Shown piece after piece: positions 1 through 5,670 of a DNA stretch of 5,670 bases. This DNA is from an uncultured Methanomicrobiales archaeon (GTDB lineage Archaea > Thermoplasmatota > Thermoplasmata > Methanomassiliicoccales > Methanomethylophilaceae). Numbering within the stretch: the first letter of the stretch is position 1; every line of letters starts with the position of its first letter. The notes under the pieces are model-generated. The model worked only from the letters and a program-made list of their open reading frames with translations. It did not search any database and was not told where the DNA came from. The stretch lies in NCBI GenBank assembly GCA_946528255.1, contig CAMMYR010000050.1, forward strand, positions 1 to 5,670, written 5' to 3'. The translations under genes were made by a program, and so were the position numbers.

Positions 1-1
1 C

Positions 2-946
2 GCCGTCGTCTCCCCCGGAGGGGAGCTGCACCTGATCGTCAGCCAGCTGGAGGAGGAGGCCGCCCGCGGCGGGAAGGGGGAGGTCCACGTCTTCACCAAC
101 CGCCAGGAGAGGGACGATGCCATCAAGGCGGCCCTGAAGGGGTGCTCCAAGGTGGGATTCAACATCCACTCGGTCCCGTATTCGGCGGTGAAGTACGTGG
201 AGAAGACCGTCGAGGGCATCGAGATCGCGGATGCCACGAAGGCCATAGAGGAAACGGTCTCGGTCAAGGATGAGAAGGAGATCGAGGCCACCAGGAAGGC
301 CTGCAGGATATCATCGCAGGTCGCGGGGGAGATCCCGGACATGCTGTCCGAGGGCGTGACCGAGAAGCAGGTCGCCGCCAGGATGGATTCCCGCATGAGG
401 GAGCTGGGCGGCACCGGCAACGCATTCGATACCATAGCGGCCTTCGGGGCATACTCCTCGGAGCCTCACCACTCTCCGTGCGATTACGCCCTGAAGAAGG
501 GGGATACTGCGCTGTTCGACTTCGGCACCAAGTACGACCGCTACTGCTCCGATATGACCAGAACGGTCTTCCTCGGAAAGCCGCCGGAGGTCCTGGAGAG
601 GGCGTACGAGGTGGTCCGCGAGGCGCAGCTCGCCGGCATAGCGGAATACCGCGCCGGAGCGGATGCGAAGAACGCCGACCTGGCCGCCAGGAAGATCATA
701 GACGATTCGGAGTTCAAGGGGAGGTTCATACACTCCTTCGGCCACGGCATAGGTATGGACGTCCACCAGGCGATATACGTGTCTCCGAAATCGGAGCAGG
801 TGCTCAAAGCCGGTAACATAGTATCCGCCGAGCCCGGGATATACCTCCCCGGCATAGGCGGGATAAGGATAGAGGACACGGTCCTCATAACGGAGGGGGG
901 ATGCGAGGTGCTCACATCCTTCGACCATTCTTTCACGGTGATATGA
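2..946 (+). CDS. M24 family metallopeptidase, Xaa-Pro dipeptidase/aminopeptidase-like (5' partial)
   Basis: This is probably a cytosolic dinuclear-metal peptidase that cleaves Xaa-Pro bonds in peptides. The reading frame is open from the left edge of the window (codon 1 at base 2), so the true start lies upstream and 314 residues are visible. The first 50 or so residues look like the end of a creatinase-type N-terminal domain, and the rest is the pita-bread catalytic domain. All five expected metal ligands are present: Asp in DFG (518-520), Asp in SDMTRT (551-553), His in GHGIG (743-745), Glu in AEPGIYL (830-832) and Glu in RIEDT (872-874). The complete ligand set argues for an active peptidase rather than a creatinase-fold relative that has lost its metals. 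An internal GTG at 152 is not the start, because homologous-looking sequence continues before it. The stop TGA overlaps the tldD start by one base, so the two genes are probably co-transcribed and translationally coupled. Family membership is firm; the exact substrate (dipeptidase, aminopeptidase P or other) is not resolved. Confidence 0.93.
   Translation, partial: AVVSPGGELHLIVSQLEEEAARGGKGEVHVFTNRQERDDAIKAALKGCSKVGFNIHSVPYSAVKYVEKTVEGIEIADATKAIEETVSVKDEKEIEATRKACRISSQVAGEIPDMLSEGVTEKQVAARMDSRMRELGGTGNAFDTIAAFGAYSSEPHHSPCDYALKKGDTALFDFGTKYDRYCSDMTRTVFLGKPPEVLERAYEVVREAQLAGIAEYRAGADAKNADLAARKIIDDSEFKGRFIHSFGHGIGMDVHQAIYVSPKSEQVLKAGNIVSAEPGIYLPGIGGIRIEDTVLITEGGCEVLTSFDHSFTVI
937..942 (+). promoter_or_regulatory. 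Ribosome binding site for tldD
   Basis: GGTGAT matches the archaeal anti-Shine-Dalgarno complement (AGGAGGTGAT). It lies inside the last codons of the M24 gene, 3 bases before the ATG at 946. It would also lie 12 bases before an alternative ATG at 955 and directly against an ATG at 943. The spacing and the TGATG stop/start overlap favour 946, with 955 as the second choice. Confidence 0.5.
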
Positions 947-2352
947 TGCAGGTCATGGTAGCTAAGGCCGAGGATGTCCAGGATCTCCTGGAGTCGGCGG
1001 TCGACAGGATGCAGGGCATGGGCGCGGAGTTCTCCGATGCCAGGTCCCAGACGATAAGGGTGGCCGGCGTCAGCTCGGTCAACGGCGGCCTCAGGCAGCT
1101 GGTCCAGAAGAGCACCGGGGGCGTGTGCCTCAGGGCCTGGAGCGGCGGGAGATGGGGATACGGGACCACGACCTCGTTCTCCAAAGAGGACATAGCCAGG
1201 GCCGCGGAGGAAGCGGTCAGGAACGCCAGGGGCGACGGCCGTTCGGATCTGGTCCTGGAGCCGGCCACGGTGAAGGCTCACAGGAAAGCAGACGTGAAGA
1301 TACACCCGGATTCCGTATCTCTGGACGAGAAGATCCAGGTGGTCATGGACCTGGACAAGGCCCAGGAGATAGACGACAGGATCCTGAACCGCGTGGCATC
1401 CTATTCCGAGGAGGTCAAGGACGTCTGCATGGCCAACTCCGCCGGGTCCCAGATCTCATGGGAGGAGGTCAGGACCCTCTGCAGGGCGATGTCCGTGGCC
1501 GCCGACGGCGGCCGCATGGAGCGCTACTACGACGGACCGGACAGCACGCTGGGGTTCGAGGTCGTCAAGGATGCCGACATAGAGGAAATCGGCAGGGTCA
1601 CCGCCAAGGAGGCCATAGCCACCCTGAAGGCGGACAGGGCCCCGTCCGGCAACCTCACGGTCATATCTGATCCCATGGTATCCGGATTGCTGGCACATGA
1701 GGCCATGGGCCATGCGTCCGAAGGGGACGAGATAACGAAGAAGCGCTCGTTCCTCACCGATGCCCCCGGCAGGAAGGTGGCATCCGATGTCATCTCCATG
1801 TACGACGACGGCACCGTCCGCGGAGCCCACGGGTCGATACCGTTCGACGACGAGGGCACGCCCGCGTCATGCACCACAATCATCAAGGACGGGGTGTACC
1901 AGGGGTTCATGCACAGCCTGGAGACCGCAGCTGTCCTGGGAGCAGCCCCCACCGGCAACGGCAGGGCGGAGAACTACGGCAAGAGGACCTGGGTCAGGAT
2001 GACCAACACCTTCTTCGGCCCGGGAGACTGGGACAAGGACGAGCTCATCGCCGACACCAAGGACGGGATCCTCTGCGACAAGATGATCAACGGCATGGAG
2101 GACCCCGTAGGGGGATGCTTCGAGGCCAAGGTCCTCAGGGGATACCTGATACGCAACGGGGAGATCGTCAAGCCCCTGCAGTCGTTCACGCTCACCGGCA
2201 AGTCGGTGGACATCCTGTCATCCGCGGATGCGCTGTCCAAGGAGGTCATCCTCGACGGGGGCATGTGCGGCAAGGGGATAGAGGACTGGGTCAGGGTCTC
2301 GTCGGGAGGCCCGTACATGCGCGCAAGGATGATCGTGGGGGGAGGCCAGTGA
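946..2352 (+). CDS. tldD: TldD, catalytic subunit of the TldD/TldE zinc metalloprotease
   Basis: TldD pairs with TldE (PmbA) to form a zinc protease that degrades small or unfolded peptides in the cytosol. In bacteria it also processes peptides such as microcin B17. From the ATG at 946 the protein is 468 residues, close to the roughly 480 of Escherichia coli TldD. The zinc motif HEAMGH is at residues 251-256 (His251, Glu252, His256) and is followed by the usual acidic stretch SEGDE. The conserved late cysteine, the third zinc ligand in TldD, is in MCGK at about Cys441. A shared TldD/TldE element, FDDEGTP, starts at residue 300. The frame is open back to 901, but a start there would overlap the M24 gene by about 45 bases and add residues without family character. 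The ATG at 946, overlapping the upstream TGA, is preferred; 943 and 955 are close alternatives. The next gene starts inside the stop codon region, so tldD and pmbA should be made in a coupled, near-equal ratio, as suits a heteromeric protease. Confidence 0.95.
   Translation: MQVMVAKAEDVQDLLESAVDRMQGMGAEFSDARSQTIRVAGVSSVNGGLRQLVQKSTGGVCLRAWSGGRWGYGTTTSFSKEDIARAAEEAVRNARGDGRSDLVLEPATVKAHRKADVKIHPDSVSLDEKIQVVMDLDKAQEIDDRILNRVASYSEEVKDVCMANSAGSQISWEEVRTLCRAMSVAADGGRMERYYDGPDSTLGFEVVKDADIEEIGRVTAKEAIATLKADRAPSGNLTVISDPMVSGLLAHEAMGHASEGDEITKKRSFLTDAPGRKVASDVISMYDDGTVRGAHGSIPFDDEGTPASCTTIIKDGVYQGFMHSLETAAVLGAAPTGNGRAENYGKRTWVRMTNTFFGPGDWDKDELIADTKDGILCDKMINGMEDPVGGCFEAKVLRGYLIRNGEIVKPLQSFTLTGKSVDILSSADALSKEVILDGGMCGKGIEDWVRVSSGGPYMRARMIVGGGQ
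2337..2345 (+). promoter_or_regulatory. Ribosome binding site for pmbA
   Basis: A G-rich run ending in GGAGG (core 2341-2345) lies within the last codons of tldD, 3 bases upstream of the GTG at 2349. It supports the GTG start and the 4-base GTGA overlap with the tldD stop. Confidence 0.55.
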
Positions 2353-3815
2353 TCCACGAGGCGGCGGAGAGGGCCCTGAAGGCCGTCTCCAAGTACCCCC
2401 AGTCGGAGGCCTACGCCTCCTCGTCGGTCGTGCACACCGTGTACATCGACAATTCCAAGATAAGCAACATCGAGACCAAGCGCGACGACGGCCTCATGGT
2501 CAGGATGATCGACGGCGGCCGCCAGGGCAAGGCGTCGGTGTCGCTGGACTCCGATTCCTCGGTGGAGGAATGCGTCAGGATGGCTGAATCCGTCCTGAGG
2601 TTCTCCCCGGAGACCAAGGGGATCAACGGCTTCGCCGTCCCCGGGAAGGCGAAGCACGCGGCCCCCGATGTCTGGGACAAGGGGATAGAGAACGTCACCC
2701 CCGAGGAGCTCAGGGAGATCGCCAAGGCCGTCATAGACGGATGCAGGGTGAACATACCCAGAGCCCAGATCCGCGTATCCACCCATGAGAGCGTGACCCT
2801 CAACGGCAACGGGGTGGACTGCTCCCACAGGAGCACCATGCTCTACGGCCATTTCACATCCATGACCGTGAAGGACCACCCCGGGGAGGGATCCGAGGCG
2901 ATCCACGGCACCCGCCTGGAGGTCGACGCCGCCGCCATAGGCCAGTCTCTCTCCAGGAAGGCCGAGAACGCGGCCGTCTGCAGGGAGTTCAAGGGCCACG
3001 AGAAGCTGACCATGATCCTCCCCCCGGGCCAGATGGCCCCGATGATAGGGTCGTCGGTCGGATCGGCCATCGACGGCGAGAACGTGAAGTACGGCAGGAG
3101 CGTCTGGAAGGATTCCATCGGCAAGGAGGTGGCCTGCAAGGGCCTCACCATGGTGGAGGACCCATCGGCCAGCGCGCCGCTGTCATGCGTGTTCGATGAT
3201 GAGGGGACACCCACCGAGAGGAGGACGGTCATAGAGGACGGGGTCCTGCGCTCGTTCCTCAGGGATTCGTTCTGCGGGGACAGCACCGGCAACGGCATGA
3301 GGAGGAGCAGCGTGGAGCCCCAGGGCGCCTACGAGCGCACGCCCACCATCAAGCCGATAAACATGGCCGTCTCCCCCGGAAGGTACACCAGGGACGAGAT
3401 CGTGGAGCAGACCGACAGCGGGATCCTGGTGGAGAAGTTCGCATGGCCGGAGGCCGACGGGCTCACCGGCAGGTTCGGGCTGAACGTCAGGTGCGGCTAC
3501 ATCGTCAAGAAGGGCGAGATAGTCGGAACCGTCAACAACGCCCTGATGATGGGCAACATGTTCGATGCTATCGCCAATATAGCGATGATCGGGAACGATC
3601 CGAGGCAGGGCGGCAACATCAGCGTGCCCACGATGAGCTTCGACGGAACGGAGCTGGTCGGGAACCGATCCCCTTCCGTATGCAATCAAACCGATTACGT
3701 GCGGCCAACCTGCCGCACGGCCTTTACCCCTATCTGTATCGTGATCATATTACGGATGGGGCCTTTTGAACCCATAACTCTGCTAATCAGTCCAACTAAA
3801 TTCAATATTTGCTAA
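2349..3815 (+). CDS. pmbA: PmbA/TldE, partner subunit of the TldD/TldE protease, with an atypical C-terminal tail
   Basis: TldE is the non-catalytic partner of TldD; it lacks the HExxxH zinc motif, and none is seen here. The start is the GTG at 2349, overlapping the tldD stop as GTGA, with GGAGG just upstream. The protein carries the family N-terminal region (self-recognition strand around VYIDNSKISNIE) and the shared FDDEGTP element from residue 282. Further on are PTIKPINMAVSPG and a typical C-terminal core: CGYIVKKGEIVG, then DAIANIAMIGND, then ISVPTMSFDGTELVGN ending at residue 439. About 440 residues is the expected family length, but the frame continues for another 49 residues to 488. 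This tail is Cys-, Pro- and Ile-rich and reads through a GC hairpin and AT-rich intergenic-type DNA, so it is probably not a conserved part of the protein. The likely cause is loss or replacement of the native stop by a nearby recombination or insertion event. The core assignment is firm; whether the tail is translated and tolerated is unknown. Confidence 0.92.
   Translation: MIHEAAERALKAVSKYPQSEAYASSSVVHTVYIDNSKISNIETKRDDGLMVRMIDGGRQGKASVSLDSDSSVEECVRMAESVLRFSPETKGINGFAVPGKAKHAAPDVWDKGIENVTPEELREIAKAVIDGCRVNIPRAQIRVSTHESVTLNGNGVDCSHRSTMLYGHFTSMTVKDHPGEGSEAIHGTRLEVDAAAIGQSLSRKAENAAVCREFKGHEKLTMILPPGQMAPMIGSSVGSAIDGENVKYGRSVWKDSIGKEVACKGLTMVEDPSASAPLSCVFDDEGTPTERRTVIEDGVLRSFLRDSFCGDSTGNGMRRSSVEPQGAYERTPTIKPINMAVSPGRYTRDEIVEQTDSGILVEKFAWPEADGLTGRFGLNVRCGYIVKKGEIVGTVNNALMMGNMFDAIANIAMIGNDPRQGGNISVPTMSFDGTELVGNRSPSVCNQTDYVRPTCRTAFTPICIVIILRMGPFEPITLLISPTKFNIC
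3698..3719 (+). terminator. GC-rich hairpin, possible transcription terminator of the peptidase operon
   Basis: There is a perfect 8-bp inverted repeat, CGTGCGGC and GCCGCACG, separated by the 6-base loop CAACCT. Only a weak T run (CTTTACCCCT) follows, so it is not a textbook intrinsic terminator; archaeal termination relies mainly on T tracts. It lies about 30 bases past the end of the conserved pmbA sequence, where a terminator or RNA 3'-end structure would be expected if pmbA originally stopped near 3665. It could equally be a recombination-related inverted repeat. Confidence 0.35.
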
Positions 3816-3833
3816 AAATATTCAAATATTGAA
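3801..3833. repeat. Perfect 11-bp inverted repeat upstream of rloA, candidate operator
   Basis: TTCAATATTTG (3801-3811) and CAAATATTGAA (3823-3833) are exact reverse complements separated by 11 bases (CTAAAAATATT). Half-site centres are about 22 bases apart, roughly two DNA turns, which suits a dimeric regulator binding one face. The repeat sits 18 bases before the rloA start codon and overlaps the probable promoter. It also contains the pmbA stop codon (3813-3815). An RNA hairpin is possible but would be very AT-rich and weak. No regulator gene is visible in the window, so what binds it is unknown. Confidence 0.7.
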
Positions 3834-3851
3834 AATAGATACTAGATTATT
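3812..3851 (+). promoter_or_regulatory. Probable promoter of the rloA-rloB cassette, leaderless or short-leader
   Basis: The stretch 3770-3851 is far richer in A and T than anything upstream. The A/T run CTAAAAATATTCAAATATT (from 3812) offers TATA-like boxes about 25-35 bases before the start codon at 3852. No GGAGG- or GGTG-like site precedes that ATG, whereas tldD, pmbA and rloB all have one. A transcript starting at or just before 3852 fits archaeal leaderless initiation. The precise TATA box and start site cannot be fixed from sequence alone. Confidence 0.45.
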
Positions 3852-5051
3852 ATGATTATAGACTTCACATTTGCCAATTATGGTCCTTTCAGGGATAGCG
3901 CTACTCTGAGCATGATCCCGTCTGCGATGACCGATCGCGCCGATGCGATCTCATCCAGCACCGCGCTGAAAACAGGCATACTCAAAACCGCCGTGGTCTT
4001 CGGGGCCAACGCATCTGGCAAGTCATATATCTTCGAGGCTCTGGCCGATCTCCGCGACATCGTATCGGCTGTTCGGCCGAACGGAATGAAGGTGCCGGGA
4101 TACAGGCCTTTCAGGCTCTCCCGCAGGCATCTGGAAATGCCGGTTGATTTCAGAATCCGTCTGGATATAGGCGGGACCCTATACGATTATTCCATATCAT
4201 TCACAGACAGAGGGATACTGTCGGAGCGCCTCTCGCATTCGCCCCGCGGGAGGTCCGTTGTAGTTTTCTCCCGCGGCGGGGAGGAGGAGCGCATGGATCC
4301 GATGATATCGGGCAGGCTGACCGATTCATCCTCGTACCTGTACGTTGCCGCAGGGTACAACGATGCGGCCTGCAACGCAGTCCTCCAGGAGATCCTCTCC
4401 ATACACATCTATCAGCACTCCGACGGAGCAATCTACGATTCTTACTTTGCGGCATCCGGGGATGCAGAAATCAAGGAGATGATGGAATCGGCTCTGGATG
4501 CCGCCGATCTCGGGATCAAAGGATTCGCAGGGGAGAAGCGCGCCGCACCCCGTACGGCATCGAATTCTGCGGATGCGGCTAAGGATGGTATAGAGATCCA
4601 GTTCATCCATTCCTTCGAGGATTCGGATGTGGACGAATCGATGCTGTCCTTCCCATCGGATATAGAATCGAACGGTACCCTGGAGCTGTTCGCTATCATG
4701 GGTCCGATATCGGATGCCCTCAAGAACGGCCGCACCGTGGTCATAGACGAATTCGGGTCGGACCTTCACCCGGTTCTCACCCGTTGGATCGTCGGTCTAT
4801 TCAACTGCGCAGAGAATCAGTCCGGAGCCCAGCTCATAGTCAACACCCACGATCTGGGTCTTATGGATATAGACGGTTTCCTCAGGAGGGATGAGGTATG
4901 GTTCACCGAGAAGAACCGTAGGGACGGGTCATCCGCTCTATACTCGCTCGCGGACATCAGGGGGGTCAAGAAGGGTTCCCTTTTGAGGAAGGATTACCTG
5001 ATGGGCCGTTACGACGGCATTCCTGCCATCGTCGGAGTGAGAAAGCTATGA
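3852..5051 (+). CDS. rloA: RloA/AbiLi-like AAA/ABC-type ATPase, putative phage-defence sensor
   Basis: This is a 399-residue ATPase of the AAA_15/AAA_21 type, the OLD/SMC-like ABC ATPase group used in many defence systems. The N-terminus (MIIDFTFANYGPFRD) has the usual strand leading into a Walker A at residues 51-58 (GANASGKS, Lys57). The ABC-like signature SNGT is at residues 273-276. Walker B is at about 296-300 (VVIDE; Asp299, Glu300), followed by GSDLHP. The H-loop is His333 in NTHD. The order and spacing match RloA/AbiLi proteins, and the length is typical. Residues 228-246 form an Ala/Ser/Lys-rich linker. The ATG at 3852 gives the canonical N-terminus, and in-frame stops at 3813 and 3843 exclude an earlier start. 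The gene ends in a 4-base ATGA overlap with the rloB-like gene, so the two products probably work together. By analogy with PARIS (AriA/AriB) and OLD/Gabija, the ATPase would sense infection and control the TOPRIM partner; that role is inferred. Codons are less GC-rich than in the upstream operon. Confidence 0.9.
   Translation: MIIDFTFANYGPFRDSATLSMIPSAMTDRADAISSSTALKTGILKTAVVFGANASGKSYIFEALADLRDIVSAVRPNGMKVPGYRPFRLSRRHLEMPVDFRIRLDIGGTLYDYSISFTDRGILSERLSHSPRGRSVVVFSRGGEEERMDPMISGRLTDSSSYLYVAAGYNDAACNAVLQEILSIHIYQHSDGAIYDSYFAASGDAEIKEMMESALDAADLGIKGFAGEKRAAPRTASNSADAAKDGIEIQFIHSFEDSDVDESMLSFPSDIESNGTLELFAIMGPISDALKNGRTVVIDEFGSDLHPVLTRWIVGLFNCAENQSGAQLIVNTHDLGLMDIDGFLRRDEVWFTEKNRRDGSSALYSLADIRGVKKGSLLRKDYLMGRYDGIPAIVGVRKL
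5034..5040 (+). promoter_or_regulatory. Ribosome binding site for rloB
   Basis: GGAGTGA lies inside the end of rloA, 7 bases before the ATG at 5048. It supports that start and coupled translation of the pair. Confidence 0.55.
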
Positions 5052-5670
5052 GCGGGTACAGGAGGCCTTCAGGCAGGCAGAAGAGGAGGAATATCCAGAT
5101 CGTCATCACAGAGGGCCTTTCCGAAGGGATATACCTGGAGAGAATAAGGGCGAGATACGGCGATATCCCGGTGCATACGGTGAATGCCTCCGGAGGGGAT
5201 GTGAAGAATCTCAAGAGGGAGTGCCTGAAACTCATCAGGGAGAAGGATGAGGGAGACATCATCGCTATCGTGGCGGATGTCGATGAGAAGACCGCGGACG
5301 AGATATCGGAATTCGAAAACTGGTGTAAGCATAACTCCGTGGAGCTCTACATATCCAATCCTTCTTTCGAGGTATTCCTGCTGATGCATTTCGGAGATGC
5401 GAAGGCATGGATGACACAGGGGGATCTGGAGGATGCTCTATCATCGTCTCTTGGTAGGAAGTACTGCAAGGCCAGGGGGATCCCAATGGACGATTCTTCC
5501 GTGATGGCGGCGATTGACAGGGCGGAACTATCGTTAACCAAAGGGATGGATCCGATCGAATCCGTATCGAAAAACAAAGGATCAACCAATTTCCATCTAC
5601 TGCTGTTCAAGATCGCAGGAAGGCTCCGCCGCCGAAAGCATCCATTCCGTCGCATTCGGATCGGAACGTC
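5048..5670 (+). CDS. rloB: RloB/AbiLii-like TOPRIM-type protein, putative defence effector (3' end at window edge)
   Basis: This is the second gene of the cassette, starting at the ATG of the ATGA overlap with rloA. It has 207 visible codons and no stop before the window ends. A basic N-terminus (KRRN around residues 12-15) leads into a strand ending in TEG, with Glu22 at the position of the catalytic TOPRIM glutamate, then SEGIYLERI. The acidic DxD-type motif is VADVDE (Asp77, Asp79). The RloB hallmark, SNPSFEVFLLMHF at residues 103-115, matches the family's SNPCFELWLLLHF. A later STNFHLLLFKI resembles the C-terminal STNVHxLV element of the family, so little of the protein should be missing. 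The last visible residues are Arg-rich (RLRRRKHPFRRIRI). AbiLii with AbiLi gives abortive infection in Lactococcus, and RloB genes occur near type I restriction loci in Campylobacter. The expected role is an effector nuclease held in check or activated by the RloA ATPase. Nuclease activity and target (DNA or tRNA) are inference. Confidence 0.88.
   Translation, partial: MSGYRRPSGRQKRRNIQIVITEGLSEGIYLERIRARYGDIPVHTVNASGGDVKNLKRECLKLIREKDEGDIIAIVADVDEKTADEISEFENWCKHNSVELYISNPSFEVFLLMHFGDAKAWMTQGDLEDALSSSLGRKYCKARGIPMDDSSVMAAIDRAELSLTKGMDPIESVSKNKGSTNFHLLLFKIAGRLRRRKHPFRRIRIGT

Noticed and set aside
152..154. GTG as the start of the M24 peptidase
   Set aside because: The frame is open and protein-like back to base 2, so the gene is cut by the window edge rather than starting here.
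901..945. Upstream ATG start for tldD, adding about 15 residues
   Set aside because: It would overlap the M24 gene by 46 bases, has no family-like residues and no better ribosome site; the ATG at 946 overlaps the stop in the usual coupled way.
1869..2348. Upstream extension of the pmbA frame inside tldD
   Set aside because: The translation is Gln/Arg/Gly-rich shadow sequence of tldD; the TldE N-terminus begins at the GTG at 2349.
1974..2999. Long antisense reading frame of 341 codons across tldD and pmbA, and similar antisense frames at 541-1305 and 311-928
   Set aside because: High GC makes long stop-free antisense frames common; the translations show no recognisable motif and lie opposite firmly identified genes.
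3680..3769. Short forward reading frame in the pmbA-rloA junction (ATG at 3680, 29 residues)
   Set aside because: It has no ribosome site and no recognisable motif, and overlaps the hairpin; too little to call a gene or gene remnant.
3756..3775. Second hairpin ATGGG...CCCAT
   Set aside because: Only 5 bp with a 10-base loop; expected by chance.
3665..3851. Possible tRNA gene or tRNA-end attachment site at the boundary
   Set aside because: No cloverleaf arms or T-loop-like sequence were found on either strand, and no direct repeat flanking the cassette is visible within the window.

Overview
The window looks like GC-rich archaeal DNA. Frequent AGG (Arg) and ATA (Ile) codons, GGTGAT/GGAGG-type ribosome sites, tightly overlapping genes and a TldD/TldE pair fit a euryarchaeon. 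Methanomassiliicoccales-like Thermoplasmata is my best guess, from codon style only and not from a database match.

The left two thirds (about 1-3665) is a compact housekeeping operon on the + strand. It holds the 3' part of an M24 (Xaa-Pro dipeptidase-like) metallopeptidase, then tldD, then pmbA/tldE. The first two genes overlap by 1 base (TGATG) and the next two by 4 bases (GTGA). All three products act on peptides: a proline-directed exo/dipeptidase and the two subunits of the TldD/TldE zinc protease.

At about 3665 the character of the sequence changes. The pmbA reading frame continues about 49 codons past the point where the conserved fold ends. It runs through a perfect 8-bp GC hairpin (3698-3719) and into AT-rich DNA, and stops at 3813-3815. 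No frame on the + strand has a stop between the end of the conserved region and 3742. This suggests that the native 3' end of pmbA was replaced or joined to incoming DNA.

The right third (3852-5670) is a two-gene cassette. The first gene is an AAA/ABC-type ATPase (RloA/AbiLi-like). The second overlaps it by 4 bases (ATGA) and is an RloB/AbiLii-like protein with a TOPRIM-like acidic motif, still open at the window edge. This matches the AbiL/RloAB class of phage-defence modules, which resemble PARIS and OLD/Gabija in pairing an ATPase with a TOPRIM protein. The cassette has its own AT-rich upstream region (about 3770-3851) with a perfect 11-bp inverted repeat over the probable promoter and no ribosome site before rloA. 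That is consistent with a leaderless, possibly autoregulated transcript.
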